From Streptomyces sp. Root431 (GTDB taxonomy: Bacteria > Actinomycetota > Actinomycetes > Streptomycetales > Streptomycetaceae): 64,000 nucleotides of DNA. Made by a program: the position numbers and the translations under genes. Positions 23,595-32,701 of the stretch are shown here, piece by piece. The stretch covers positions 196,694 through 260,693 of the forward strand of contig NZ_LMEI01000009.1 in the NCBI RefSeq assembly GCF_001426585.1, in the 5' to 3' direction. The notes below the pieces were generated by a model. It searched no databases and had not been told where the DNA came from. It saw only the letters and a program-made list of their open reading frames with translations. Numbering within the stretch: the first letter of the stretch is position 1; the number at the start of each line of letters is the position of its first letter.

Positions 23595-24653
23595 ATGGAT
23601 CTGCCGGTGATGCCGCCCGTGAAACCGATGCTCGCCAAGTCCGTGAAGCGGATTCCGCCGGGGATGCAGTACGAGGCGAAGTGGGACGGCTTCCGGGCGA
23701 TCGTCCACCGCGACGGTCCGGAGCTCGTCATCGGCAGCCGTACGGGCAAGCCCCTCACCCGATACTTCCCCGAGCTGGTCGAGGCGCTCGCGGCCCGGCT
23801 GCCGGAGCGCTGCGTCGTCGACGGCGAGATCGTGATCGAGCACGACGGCCATCTCGACTTCGACCGGCTCAGCGAGCGGATCCATCCGGCCGACTCCCGG
23901 GTCCGCATGCTCGCGGAGACCACTCCGGCGCGGTTCGTCGCCTTCGACCTGCTCGCCCTCGGGGACGAATCGCTCCTCGACGTGGAGCTGAGCGAGCGGC
24001 GGGCGGCCCTGGAGCGGGTACTCGACGGGGTCGACGCCCCGGTCCATCTGGCGCCCGCCACCCGGGACGCCGAGGTCGCCGCGCGCTGGTTCGAGCAGTA
24101 CGAGGGCGCGGGGCTCGACGGGGTGATCGCCAAGCCGCTCGACCTGCCGTACCGGCCGGACGCCCGCCTCATGTACAAGATCAAGCACGAGCGGACGGCC
24201 GATGTGGTCGTGGCCGGCTACCGCTTCCACAAGAGCGGACCGATCGTCGGCTCGCTGCTCCTCGGCCTGTACGACGACGGGGGCGTCCTCCAGCACGTCG
24301 GCGTGTGCGCGGCCTTCACCGCCGCCCGGCGCGCCGAGCTCGTCGAGGAGCTGGAGCCGCTGCGCATGGACCCGCCGGACGGGCACCCGTGGGCGGCGTG
24401 GACGGACGAGTCCGCGCACGAGGGGGCGCGGCTGCCGGGCGCGCCGAGCCGCTGGTCGGGCAAGAAGGACCTGTCGTGGGTGGCGCTGCGGCCGGAGCGG
24501 GTGTGCGAGGTCGGGTACGACCACATGGAGGGCGACCGCTTCCGCCACACGGCCCAGTTCAAGCGCTGGCGCCCGGACCGGACGCCGGAGTCCTGCGGCT
24601 ACGGGCAGCTGGACGAGCCCGTCTCGTACGACCTGGCCGAGATCCTCTCGTAG
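23595..24653 (+). CDS. ligC: ATP-dependent DNA ligase, LigC type
   Basis: A 352-residue ligase. Motif I is EAKWDGFRA, with the AMP-accepting Lys at 29. Further motifs are FPELVEALAARLPERCVVDGEIVI, FVAFDLLALGD, LDGVIAKPLDLPYRPDARLMYKIKHERTADVVVAGY and the C-terminal OB fold. Length and order match mycobacterial LigC. It seals nicks using ATP in minor repair pathways. Its start is divergent from the LigD-type polymerase and the 53-bp gap must hold both promoters, so the two are probably co-expressed. Confidence 0.93.
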   Translation: MDLPVMPPVKPMLAKSVKRIPPGMQYEAKWDGFRAIVHRDGPELVIGSRTGKPLTRYFPELVEALAARLPERCVVDGEIVIEHDGHLDFDRLSERIHPADSRVRMLAETTPARFVAFDLLALGDESLLDVELSERRAALERVLDGVDAPVHLAPATRDAEVAARWFEQYEGAGLDGVIAKPLDLPYRPDARLMYKIKHERTADVVVAGYRFHKSGPIVGSLLLGLYDDGGVLQHVGVCAAFTAARRAELVEELEPLRMDPPDGHPWAAWTDESAHEGARLPGAPSRWSGKKDLSWVALRPERVCEVGYDHMEGDRFRHTAQFKRWRPDRTPESCGYGQLDEPVSYDLAEILS

Positions 24654-25044
24654 GGCGCGGAGAGCCCCGGGAGTACGGCCGGCAGGCACGGAATCGCCGC
24701 TTGCGGAAGCCGCCGGACCCGCGAGTGAGATGCTTCACATTTCACGGACGGTCAGCCCATCCAACATCCCTTATTCGACAGGACGTTCGACGAACGTCCT
24801 GTCGATGACCCGGGACCGTCACACCGGGCCGGAGCCGCCGCCCGGCCTCGTACCTGCGGGAACGCGCCCGCGGATGCCGGCCACGGCCACGCCTCCCTCC
24901 CCCTCGCCGGGCACCGCCCCAGTCCGCGAGGCCTCCCGCCGTCGCTCCTTCGCGACAGCCCCGTGCCGGAACCCGTACCGCGATCCGGTACGTATTGGAG
25001 GAGGAGACACTCCGCACCCTCCCCGGACACACAAGGACTGGCCC
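24654..25044. other. 391-bp intergenic region with a long palindrome
   Basis: No convincing gene. It holds a short AT-rich stretch at 24730-24775, a 31-bp palindrome at 24775-24805 and a strong Shine-Dalgarno-like GGAGGAGGAG near 25000 that has no start codon at a suitable distance. The region is probably the control region of the small gene at 25045 and perhaps of the MFS gene. Confidence 0.5.
24775..24805. promoter_or_regulatory. Perfect 31-bp palindrome
   Basis: The arms of 15 nt (TCGACAGGACGTTCG and its complement) flank a single central A at 24790. The near-zero spacer suits a dimeric or tetrameric protein site better than an RNA hairpin, though a 12-bp stem with a 7-nt loop is possible. 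It is 240 bp upstream of the hypothetical gene at 25045. Confidence 0.7.
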
Positions 25045-25296
25045 GTGATCGCCTCGCCCTCGCCCCTCGTACCCGTACCGATCCCCGACAGCGTGGCCGC
25101 CCTGATCGGCGCCTGTCTTCCGCTGCACGTCCTCCAGGCCGAGGTCGACGCGGACTGCGCGGCGCGCGAGGTGTACCGGTTCCGGGGGCCGCTCTGCGCG
25201 GAGGACCGGGCGGACCGAGAGCACGCGCTCGCGGCGCTGGCGCGGGCCAACAAGATCCTCGCCAAGCACCACCCCCAACTGCCCGTCACTCCCTGA
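25045..25296 (+). CDS. Hypothetical protein, 83 aa
   Basis: GTG start with AAGGA upstream. The protein is soluble and helical: LIGACLPLHVLQAEVDADCAAREVYRFRGPLCAEDRADREHALAALARANKILAKHHP. It has three cysteines, no signal peptide and no membrane helix. I recognise no family. It lies 80 bp before the MFS exporter gene on the same strand, so it may be co-transcribed. Third codon positions are almost all G or C, which supports real coding. Confidence 0.6.
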   Translation: MIASPSPLVPVPIPDSVAALIGACLPLHVLQAEVDADCAAREVYRFRGPLCAEDRADREHALAALARANKILAKHHPQLPVTP

Positions 25297-25376
25297 GCCT
25301 CCGGGGCCCCGACGGGGTACACCTGTTCGGCCGTCCCCCGCATGCATGAGGCCGGAGGCGGTGTGACGCTGCGAAG

Positions 25377-27479
25377 GTGACCACGACCAGCGACGCAGTG
25401 CCCGCGCCCCCGGCCGCCACCGAGCCACCCCTGCTCGACAAGCGCCGCCGCAACATCGTCTTCGGCACGATCATGCTGGGCGTCCTCCTCGCCGCCCTCG
25501 ACCAGACGATCGTCGGCACCGCCCTGCCCACGATCGTCTCGGACCTCGGCGGCGCGGCCCACATGTCGTGGGTGGTCACCGCCTATCTGCTCGCCGAGAC
25601 GGTCGCGACCGTCCTCGTCGGCAAGTTCGGCGACCTCTTCGGCCGCAAGGTGATCTTCCAGATCTCGGCGGTCGTCTTCATCACCGGCTCGTTCCTCTGC
25701 GGACTCGCCACGAACATGACGCTGCTGATCGTCTGGCGCGGTCTCCAGGGCATCGGCGCCGGCGGCCTGATGGTCACCTCGATGGCGCTCATCGCCGATG
25801 TGATCCCGCTGCGCGAACGCGGCAAGTACCAGGGCGCGATCGGGGCCGTGTTCGGTGTCTCCACCGTCATCGGCCCGCTCCTCGGCGGTCTTTTCACCGA
25901 CCATCTGAGCTGGCGCTGGGCGTTCTACGTCAACGTCCCCATCGCGATCCTCGTCGTGATCGCCGCCGCCCGCACGATCCCCTCCGTACGTGCCGCGAGC
26001 CGCCCGGTCATCGACTACGCCGGCATCGCGTTCGTCGCCGTGGGATCCAGCGCCCTGATCCTGGCCACCAGTTGGGGCGGCAACGAGTACGCGTGGACCT
26101 CCGGCGTCATCATCGCGCTCTTCGTCGGCGGCTTCGCCGCCCTCGCCCTCTTCTGCTTCGTGGAGACCCGGGCGGCCGAACCCATGCTGCCCATGCGGCT
26201 GTTCGCCAACCCGGTCTTCACCGTCTGCTCCGTGCTGAGCTTCGTCGTCGGCTTCGCCATGCTCGGCGCGATGACCTTCCTGCCGACCTATCTCCAGTAC
26301 GTCGACGGGGACTCGGCGACCGTCTCCGGCATCCGCACCCTGCCCATGGTCGTCGGACTGCTCATCGCCTCGATCTTCAGCGGCAACGTCGTCAGCAAGA
26401 CGGGCCAGTACCGGATCTTCCCGATCGTCGGCTGTCTGGTGATGGGCATCGGCCTCTTCCTGCTCTCGCTCATGGGGCCGGAGACCAGCACCTGGCTGGA
26501 GTCGCTCTACATGTTCGTACTCGGCGTCGGCATCGGCCTGTGCATGCAGGTCCTGACCATCGCCGTGCAGAACACCGTCGAGTACGCCGACCTCGGCACC
26601 GCGACCTCGGGCGTCACCTTCTTCCGTACCCTCGGCAGCGCCTTCGGCACGGCCGTCTTCGGGACGATCTACGTCAACTCCCTCAAGCCCAACCTCGCGG
26701 CGGGGGTCGGCGAGGCGGCGGCGGTCGCCGGGAGCCTCGGCATCGACCCGGCCGGCCTGGCACAGGCCGCGCAGAGCCCGGCCGGGGTGCACGGCCTGCC
26801 GGACGAGGTCGCCGAGCCGATCGTGCAGGCCTACGCGGACACCCTCCACACCGTCTTCCTCTGGACGGTGCCGGTCGCCGCGATCGGCTTCGTCGTGGCC
26901 CTCTTCCTCAAGCAGGTGACGCTGCGCGACTCGGCGCGCGCCGCCGCCCCCGACATGGGCGAGGGCTTCGGGTCCCCGACGACGTCCGGCGACTCGGCGA
27001 AGCTCCTCGAACTGTCCATCGGCCGGATCCTGCGCCGCACGGACCTCGACACGGCACGCCGGATCGTCCACGCGTCCGACACACGGCTCGACACGGCGGG
27101 GGCGTGGGCGGTGATGCAGGTCGAGCTCTTCACCCGGACGGTCGGGCACGCCAGCCTCGGCCTGATCGCGGCCGGACGCCGGGTGCCGCCGGAGGTGCTG
27201 CTGCCGGTCTTCGACCGGATGGTCGACGAGGGCTTCCTCACCCGGGACGGCAACCTGCTCTCCCACACCTCGGCGGGCGAGCGCGAGGCGGGGGTGATCA
27301 CCCGGGCCTGGGGCGACTGGCTCTCCGACCGCGTCGAGCAGGAGCGCGGCCGGCCGAGCGGCGCCGAGCTGCGGGCGGCGACGGACGCCATCGCCAAGAA
27401 GTTCGTCGCCGAGGACCTGGCGAGCGGCCTCCCGGCCGGACGGGCCGGGAACGACCGGGCCGCATCCGTGGCGCGCTGA
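25377..27479 (+). CDS. DHA2-family (EmrB/QacA-type) MFS exporter with winged-helix-like C-terminal extension
   Basis: A 700-residue protein, about 180 longer than a typical 14-helix DHA2 exporter. Residues 1-525 form the transporter: [22 protein letters not shown] (motif D1), [10 protein letters not shown] (motif A) and [13 protein letters not shown] (motif C region). It would export drugs or metabolites with proton antiport. Residues about 535-695 are soluble: [66 protein letters not shown]. This looks like a MarR-type winged helix. The GTG start follows GAAG. The stop begins a tandem repeat shared with the convergent ychJ end. Confidence 0.92.
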   Translation: MTTTSDAVPAPPAATEPPLLDKRRRNIVFGTIMLGVLLAALDQTIVGTALPTIVSDLGGAAHMSWVVTAYLLAETVATVLVGKFGDLFGRKVIFQISAVVFITGSFLCGLATNMTLLIVWRGLQGIGAGGLMVTSMALIADVIPLRERGKYQGAIGAVFGVSTVIGPLLGGLFTDHLSWRWAFYVNVPIAILVVIAAARTIPSVRAASRPVIDYAGIAFVAVGSSALILATSWGGNEYAWTSGVIIALFVGGFAALALFCFVETRAAEPMLPMRLFANPVFTVCSVLSFVVGFAMLGAMTFLPTYLQYVDGDSATVSGIRTLPMVVGLLIASIFSGNVVSKTGQYRIFPIVGCLVMGIGLFLLSLMGPETSTWLESLYMFVLGVGIGLCMQVLTIAVQNTVEYADLGTATSGVTFFRTLGSAFGTAVFGTIYVNSLKPNLAAGVGEAAAVAGSLGIDPAGLAQAAQSPAGVHGLPDEVAEPIVQAYADTLHTVFLWTVPVAAIGFVVALFLKQVTLRDSARAAAPDMGEGFGSPTTSGDSAKLLELSIGRILRRTDLDTARRIVHASDTRLDTAGAWAVMQVELFTRTVGHASLGLIAAGRRVPPEVLLPVFDRMVDEGFLTRDGNLLSHTSAGEREAGVITRAWGDWLSDRVEQERGRPSGAELRAATDAIAKKFVAEDLASGLPAGRAGNDRAASVAR

Positions 27480-27620
27480 CGTCGCCGAACGCCCCCCGGC
27501 CAGGGCGGCGCCCCTACTCGGTGACGTCGCCAGCCACCCCTCGGCCAGGGCGGCGCACTACTCGCTGACGTCGCCCGCCACCCCTCGGCCAGGGCGGCGC
27601 CCCTACTCCGTGACGTCGCC
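27477..27620. repeat. 45-bp tandem repeat between the MFS and YchJ stop codons
   Basis: TGACGTCGCC starts at 27477, 27522, 27566 and 27611 (spacings 45, 44, 45 bp), and CGGCCAGGGCGGCGC recurs in each unit. The first TGA is the MFS stop. On the minus strand each of the last three units reads GDVTE-stop or GDVSE-stop, the true end of YchJ being at 27603. The gene end has been copied about three times. Confidence 0.88.
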
Positions 27621-28049
27621 GTCCACGTACACCCAGGCGCCCTCGTGGCGGGCGAAGCGGCTCCGCTCGCGCATCGCACCGGCCTCGCCGCCGTGGACGT
27701 AGCTCGCCGCGAAGGTCACGGTGCCGTGCTGGTGGAAGGCGGTGCCGTCCGTGGCGCCCTGGATCTCCAGGCCGGTCCAGCGGAGCGCCGGGTCGAAGTC
27801 GACCTCGGCGGGGCGGGTCTCCGGGGCCCACGTACGCAGCAGGTACGCCTCGTCGCGGACGACGAAGGCGCTGTAGCGCGAGCGCATGAGCAGCTCCGCC
27901 GTCGGCGCCGTACCCGCCGTACCGCTGTGGAAGCGGCCGCAGCACGCGCCGTACGCGGCGTCGAGGCCGCAGGGGCAGGGGGAGTCCGCGGTGACGGCCG
28001 GGGCGGCGGGGGCCGGGGACGTACGGGGGCGGGGCTTGCGTCGGGACAT
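27603..28049 (-). CDS. YchJ-family zinc-binding protein
   Basis: A 148-residue protein. The N-terminal SEC-C-like zinc motif is SPCPCGLDAAYGACCGRFH (about 23-41). The core follows YchJ: AELLMRSRYSAFVVRDEAYLLRTWAPETRP, then LRWTGLEIQGATDGTAFHQHGTVTFAASY. The SEC-C motif binds zinc and contacts proteins or ribosomes; the role of YchJ itself is unclear. The end of the gene lies in a tandem repeat. It is divergent from the GH4 gene. Confidence 0.92.
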   Translation of the reverse strand: MSRRKPRPRTSPAPAAPAVTADSPCPCGLDAAYGACCGRFHSGTAGTAPTAELLMRSRYSAFVVRDEAYLLRTWAPETRPAEVDFDPALRWTGLEIQGATDGTAFHQHGTVTFAASYVHGGEAGAMRERSRFARHEGAWVYVDGDVTE

Positions 28050-28162
28050 GCCGCCATTGTCCCCCAGGGAGGCGATGGCCCTGCGCCCGGCATGTGGACA
28101 CCGCCGTGGACGCCCGCCCGTCGTCCCGCTGCCCGGCGGGTGCGCCCGAGTAGCGTACGGGC

Positions 28163-29506
28163 ATGAAACTGACGATTCTCGGAGGCGGCGGATTCCGGGT
28201 GCCGCTGGTGTACGGCGCTCTTCTCGGCGACCACGCGGAGGGGCGGGTCACCCACGTCACGCTGTACGACCTCGACGAGGGCCGCCTCTCGGCCATCGCC
28301 AGGGTGCTCGTGGACCAGGCCGAAGGGGTGCCGGACGCGCCCGTCGTGACGGCGACGACGGACCTCGACGAAGCCCTGCGCGGGGCCGACTTCGTGTTCT
28401 CGGCGATCCGGGTCGGCGGCCTGGAAGGCAGGGCGGCCGACGAGCGGATCGCGCTCGCCGAGGGAGTGCTCGGGCAGGAGACCGTGGGGGCGGGCGGGAT
28501 CGCGTACGGCCTGCGGACCGTGCCCGTCGCGGAGCACATCGCCCGTAAGGTCGCCCAACTCGCCCCCGATGCCTGGGTCATCAACTTCACCAACCCCGCC
28601 GGACTCGTGACGGAGGCCATGTCCCGGATCCTCGGCGACCGGGTCGTCGGCATCTGCGACTCCCCCGTGGGCCTGGGACGCCGCGTCGCGCGCATCCTCG
28701 GCGCGAACCCGGACGAGGCGTGGATCGACTACGTCGGCCTCAACCACCTGGGCTGGCTGCGCGGTCTGCGGATCGACGGACGGGACGAACTTCCCCGGCT
28801 CCTCGCCGACGAGGAGGCGCTCGGCTCCTTCGAGGAGGGCAGGCTCTTCGGCCCGGAGTGGCTGCGCTCGCTCGGCGCCGTCCCCAACGAGTACCTGCAC
28901 TACTACTACTTCAACCGCGAGGCGGTGCACGCCTACCGCACCGCCGAACGCACCCGCGGCGCCTACCTGCGCGACCAGCAGGCCGGTTTCTACGAGGAGA
29001 TGGGCAAGCCCGACACGCCCGCCCTGGACACCTGGCACCGGACGCTCGCCGACCGCGAGGCCACCTACATGGCCGCCAACCGCGAGGCCGCCGGCATCGG
29101 CGAACGCGACGAGGAGGACCTGGAGTCGGGCGGCTACGAGAAGGTGGCGCTCGCCCTCATGCGGGCGGTCGCCCGCAACGAGCGGGCCACGCTGATCCTC
29201 AACGTGCGCAACGGCTCCACGCTGGCCGCGCTCGACGCGGACGCCGTGATCGAGGTGCCCTGCTTCGTGGACGCGAACGGCGCCCATCCCGTGTCGGTGG
29301 CCCCGCTGCCGTACCACGCCGTCGGTCTCGTGACCGCCGTGAAGGCGGTGGAGCGGGAGGTCCTCGCCGCGGTGGAGAGCGGCTCGCGGGCGACGGCGGT
29401 CAAGGCGTTCGCCCTGCATCCGCTGGTCGACTCGGTGTCGGTGGCCCGCCGGCTCGTGGAGAACTACACGGCGGAGCACGCCGGTCTGGCCTATCTGCGG
29501 CGCTGA
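28163..29506 (+). CDS. Family 4 glycoside hydrolase (6-phospho-beta-glucosidase-like)
   Basis: A 447-residue GH4 enzyme. It has the Rossmann start LTILGGGGFRVPLVYGAL, QETVGAGGIAYGLRTVPV, NFTNPAGLVTEA, the metal-binding Cys in GICDSPVGLGRR and the His in YVGLNHLGW. GH4 enzymes use NAD+ and Mn2+ and an oxidation-elimination mechanism. The CDSP form and the length fit 6-phospho-beta-glucosidases rather than alpha-glucosidases. No PTS or sugar ABC genes are adjacent, so the natural phosphoglycoside is unclear. The gene stands alone. Confidence 0.94.
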   Translation: MKLTILGGGGFRVPLVYGALLGDHAEGRVTHVTLYDLDEGRLSAIARVLVDQAEGVPDAPVVTATTDLDEALRGADFVFSAIRVGGLEGRAADERIALAEGVLGQETVGAGGIAYGLRTVPVAEHIARKVAQLAPDAWVINFTNPAGLVTEAMSRILGDRVVGICDSPVGLGRRVARILGANPDEAWIDYVGLNHLGWLRGLRIDGRDELPRLLADEEALGSFEEGRLFGPEWLRSLGAVPNEYLHYYYFNREAVHAYRTAERTRGAYLRDQQAGFYEEMGKPDTPALDTWHRTLADREATYMAANREAAGIGERDEEDLESGGYEKVALALMRAVARNERATLILNVRNGSTLAALDADAVIEVPCFVDANGAHPVSVAPLPYHAVGLVTAVKAVEREVLAAVESGSRATAVKAFALHPLVDSVSVARRLVENYTAEHAGLAYLRR

Positions 29507-29597
29507 ACCGACGCGGAGCGTTCACGGAGCCGTCGCGGAACAGTACGGCCGACGAACATCTTTACGGGATCGGGGGTGCGGCCTAGGCTCGCGCCCC

Positions 29598-31505
29598 ATG
29601 ACCTCACAGCGTCGCAAGGGAGCACGGAGAGGCCTGGCCCGCCTCGTCGCGGTCGGCCTGCTGGCCGCCGGACTCGTGGGCACGGCACCGGCGGCCGCCG
29701 AGACCCCGACGGCCACCGCGGGCCCGGTCGTCGTCCCCGTCCAGACGACCGGGCCCGCGGACCGGCGGTTCAACCTGGTCTTCATGGGCGACGGCTACAC
29801 GGCCGCGGAGATGCCGGCCTTCCGGGCCGACCTGGAACGGCACCTGAACACGCTGTGGAGCATCGAGCCCTTCGCCTCCTACCGCTCCTACGTGAACGTG
29901 TGGGCGGTGGAGGCCCCTTCGGCCGAGTCCGGCGTGGACTGCGACCCGGGCCTCACGGCCCCCGCCCGCGACACCGTGCTCGACATGGGCTTCTGGGGCG
30001 GCTGCAATCCGAGCAGCGTCCAGCGGCTGCTCACCGTCAACAGCGCGAAGGCCGGCGCGCTCGCCGATCTCGTCCCGGGCACGAGCCGCGCCAACCGGCA
30101 GATCGTCGCCCTCGCCCACAGCTCCACCTACGGCGGTGCCGGCGGGAGTTACGCCACGGCATCCGGGGGCAACGCGCTCTCCTCCCTCATCACCCCGCAC
30201 GAGATAGGCCACTCGCTCGGCGGCCTCCAGGACGAGTACGACTACTACGGACGAGGCGTCCCCGGCGGGGCGTACTCCGGCTCCGAGCCGGACTCCACCC
30301 ACCACACCCTCCTGACGGAAGATCAGATGAGGGACCAGAAGGCCAAGTGGTGGCGCTGGCTCGGCGAGAAGAGCGAGTCCGGCGGGATCATCGGGCGCCA
30401 CGAGGGCGGCCTGTACAGCACGAAGGGCGTCTGGCGGCCGAGCCGCCACTCCCTGATGAAGACCCTCGGCTACGCCTTCGACCAGGTCGAGCGCGAGGTG
30501 ATGGTGCGGGCCATCTCCGCGAAGGTCAACCTGATCCAGGAGTACACGCCGAACACCGCGCCGATCGGCGCGGACCGGACCGTGTGGGTGGACACCCTGC
30601 ACCCGGTGGGCGGTCAACTCGCCGTGACCTGGCGGCTGGACGGCCGCGAGCTCACCACCCGCGGCGCGCGCACGATCGACCTGCGGAGGCTCGGCCTCTC
30701 CCCCGGCAGGCACACGCTGACGGCGACGGTCACCGACCCGACGCCCTTCGTCCGCGACCCGGCGGTCCGCGCCTCGACGGCGCTCACCCGCACGGTCGAC
30801 TGGACGGTGGACACCTCCCTCACCACCGGAGAGGCGCCCGTGGCGGCCGAGTTCACCGGGCACACCCCCACCGGGGACCCGGTCGGCGCCCGGACGGTCG
30901 TCCACGCGGACACCACACACCCGACGGACCGGACCCTCGCCGTGCAGTGGCGCCTGGACGGCCGACCGGTCCACCCGGCCGGCGGCACGAGCCGCAACGA
31001 CCGCGACCTGGACCTGGGTTCACTGGACCTCACGCCCGGTACGCACCGACTGACGGCCCGCATCCCGGGCACGGACGAGGAGTTGAGCTGGACGGTCGAC
31101 GCCCGTCCCGCCACGTCCTCGTACGAACTGTCCGCGCCGCTGCGCACCGTGCGGCGCCTCGGGCTCCCCGTCGAGTACGTCTACGACGGGCCGTTCACGA
31201 TGCGGCTGACCGCACGGGACGATCAGGCCGGCGCAGTGGTGAGCCAGTTCCGGGTGGACGGCGACGGCTGGTACACGTACTACGGCTGGCCGACGGACGC
31301 CGACGCGCCGTTCCGCTTCACGCCCGGCGGCACGGTGATCGACGACCTCGTGTACGGGAAACTGGGCCGCAGCCGGGCGGTGCCGTGGGACGACGCCACC
31401 CCGGACTACGGCACGCACACGATCGAGCACCGCACGATCGACGCGGCCGGAAACGTGAGCGGGGCGCGGAGCTTCCGCGTGACGCTGGTCGAACCGGGAC
31501 GGTAG
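29598..31505 (+). CDS. Secreted M64-family (IgA-peptidase-like) metalloendopeptidase
   Basis: A 635-residue exported protein with an Arg-rich signal peptide (residues 1-34, cleaved after APAAA). The catalytic motif is TPHEIGHSLGGLQDEY (H201, E202, H205 with D212), and FNLVFMGDGYTAAEM is typical of M64. After the catalytic domain come two or three Ig/bacterial-type beta modules (about 345-470) and a C-terminal beta-rich part. M64 members cleave immunoglobulin A in gut bacteria; in a soil actinomycete it is more likely a general extracellular protease. A strong terminator follows. Confidence 0.92.
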   Translation: MTSQRRKGARRGLARLVAVGLLAAGLVGTAPAAAETPTATAGPVVVPVQTTGPADRRFNLVFMGDGYTAAEMPAFRADLERHLNTLWSIEPFASYRSYVNVWAVEAPSAESGVDCDPGLTAPARDTVLDMGFWGGCNPSSVQRLLTVNSAKAGALADLVPGTSRANRQIVALAHSSTYGGAGGSYATASGGNALSSLITPHEIGHSLGGLQDEYDYYGRGVPGGAYSGSEPDSTHHTLLTEDQMRDQKAKWWRWLGEKSESGGIIGRHEGGLYSTKGVWRPSRHSLMKTLGYAFDQVEREVMVRAISAKVNLIQEYTPNTAPIGADRTVWVDTLHPVGGQLAVTWRLDGRELTTRGARTIDLRRLGLSPGRHTLTATVTDPTPFVRDPAVRASTALTRTVDWTVDTSLTTGEAPVAAEFTGHTPTGDPVGARTVVHADTTHPTDRTLAVQWRLDGRPVHPAGGTSRNDRDLDLGSLDLTPGTHRLTARIPGTDEELSWTVDARPATSSYELSAPLRTVRRLGLPVEYVYDGPFTMRLTARDDQAGAVVSQFRVDGDGWYTYYGWPTDADAPFRFTPGGTVIDDLVYGKLGRSRAVPWDDATPDYGTHTIEHRTIDAAGNVSGARSFRVTLVEPGR

Positions 31506-31528
31506 GCAGGACACGACATCGCATGACG

Positions 31529-31560
31529 AAGGCCCGCGGACCCTCCGGTCCGCGGGCCTT
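31529..31560. terminator. Perfect 14-bp hairpin terminator
   Basis: AAGGCCCGCGGACC (31529-31542), CTCC, GGTCCGCGGGCCTT (31547-31560). It lies between the convergent M64 and methyltransferase genes and can work in both directions. Confidence 0.92.
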
Positions 31561-31584
31561 CTCGCGCCTTTCGTTCCTACGAGA

Positions 31585-32391
31585 TCAGAGCTTGCGGGCC
31601 ACGGCGGCCCACCCCGGGATCGGGTCGTCGCCCTGGACCGGGACGGGCTCGCCCAGCTCCGGGTGCCACTCGGCGGTGAGCGAGACGCCCGGCTCGACGA
31701 ACTCCATGCCCTCCAAGAACGCGGCCAGTTCGTCGCGCGAACGGGGCCGCAGGGTCAGCCCGCGCGCCTTGTACATGGCGCTCGCCTTCGCCGCGCCCTC
31801 GGGGTCGAAGTCCCCGGTGACATGGGAGAGGACGAGATAGCTGCCCGGCGCGAGCTTCTCGACGATCTTGGCGACCAGCTCGTAGGCGCCGTCCTCGTCC
31901 CCGACGAAGTGCAGCAGGGCGAGCATCGACAGCGCGATGGGCTGGTCGAAATCAAGGACCTTTCCGGCCCTTTCGAGGATGGTCTCGGGGTCGCGGGCGT
32001 CCGCCTGGATGTACTCGGTGGCCCCCTGCGGGGTCGAGCGCAGCAGCGCGGCCGCGTGCGCGAGCACGATCGGGTCGTTGTCGCAGTAGACGATGCGGGA
32101 CTCCGGCGCGGCCTCCTGCGCGATCTGGTGCAGGTTCGGCTCGGTCGGGATGCCCGTACCGACGTCCAGGTACTGGCGGACGCCGTGGGCGCTGAGCCAG
32201 CGGATGGCGCGGTGCATGAAGGCCCGGTTGACGCGGGCCATGTCCCGGCCCCGGGCGTCGACGGTGAGCAGCTGCCGCGCCATCGCCTCGTCGACCGGGT
32301 AGTTGTCCTTGCCGCCCAGGAACCAGTCGTACATGCGTGCCGGATGCGGCTTGCTGGTGTCGATCCGTACGGATGCGGGGTCCTGGGTCAT
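31585..32391 (-). CDS. DUF574-type SAM-dependent methyltransferase
   Basis: A 268-residue protein with the actinomycete-specific DUF574 signature: KPHPARMYDWFLGGKDNYPVDE, RAFMHRAIRWLSAHGVRQYLDVGTGIPTEPNLHQIA (SAM-binding DVGTG), VYCDNDPIVLAHA. Streptomyces genomes hold many paralogues, often near DUF397/XRE genes as here; their substrates are unknown. It ends just before the bidirectional terminator and is followed upstream by the second whiJ-like locus on the same strand. Confidence 0.93.
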   Translation of the reverse strand: MTQDPASVRIDTSKPHPARMYDWFLGGKDNYPVDEAMARQLLTVDARGRDMARVNRAFMHRAIRWLSAHGVRQYLDVGTGIPTEPNLHQIAQEAAPESRIVYCDNDPIVLAHAAALLRSTPQGATEYIQADARDPETILERAGKVLDFDQPIALSMLALLHFVGDEDGAYELVAKIVEKLAPGSYLVLSHVTGDFDPEGAAKASAMYKARGLTLRPRSRDELAAFLEGMEFVEPGVSLTAEWHPELGEPVPVQGDDPIPGWAAVARKL

Positions 32392-32464
32392 CGGCTCTCC
32401 TGGTCGGAACGAACGGGTGGCACTTCAGCAAGAGTTACGCGACGGAACGGGCGGGGCGGAAGGG

Positions 32465-32701
32465 TCAGGTGAGCAGAAAATCAGCCTGACCGGATTTGGC
32501 CCCCTGGATGAAAGCGGCGATCTCCCCGTGGGTGTAGATGAGCGCGGGTCCTTCAGGGTCTGCGGACTGTCGCACGGCGACTCTGCCGTCGGCCAGTTTC
32601 ATGGCCTCCACGCAGTTGCCCCCGTTCCCGCCGCTCCAGGGCTTGTGCCAACCATCGACACCGAGCTCAGCGGCGGGCATGCCGTTGTATATGCGATCCA
32701 T
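32465..32701 (-). CDS. DUF397 protein
   Basis: A 78-residue protein with a complete DUF397 signature: GWHKPWSGGNGGNCVEAMKLADGRVAVRQSADPEGPALIYTHGEIAAFIQGAKSGQADFL. DUF397 proteins are small partners of the XRE-DUF5753 regulators. The start ATG comes directly after the stop of the upstream regulator (TGAATG), so the two should be made together. Confidence 0.93.
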   Translation of the reverse strand: MDRIYNGMPAAELGVDGWHKPWSGGNGGNCVEAMKLADGRVAVRQSADPEGPALIYTHGEIAAFIQGAKSGQADFLLT

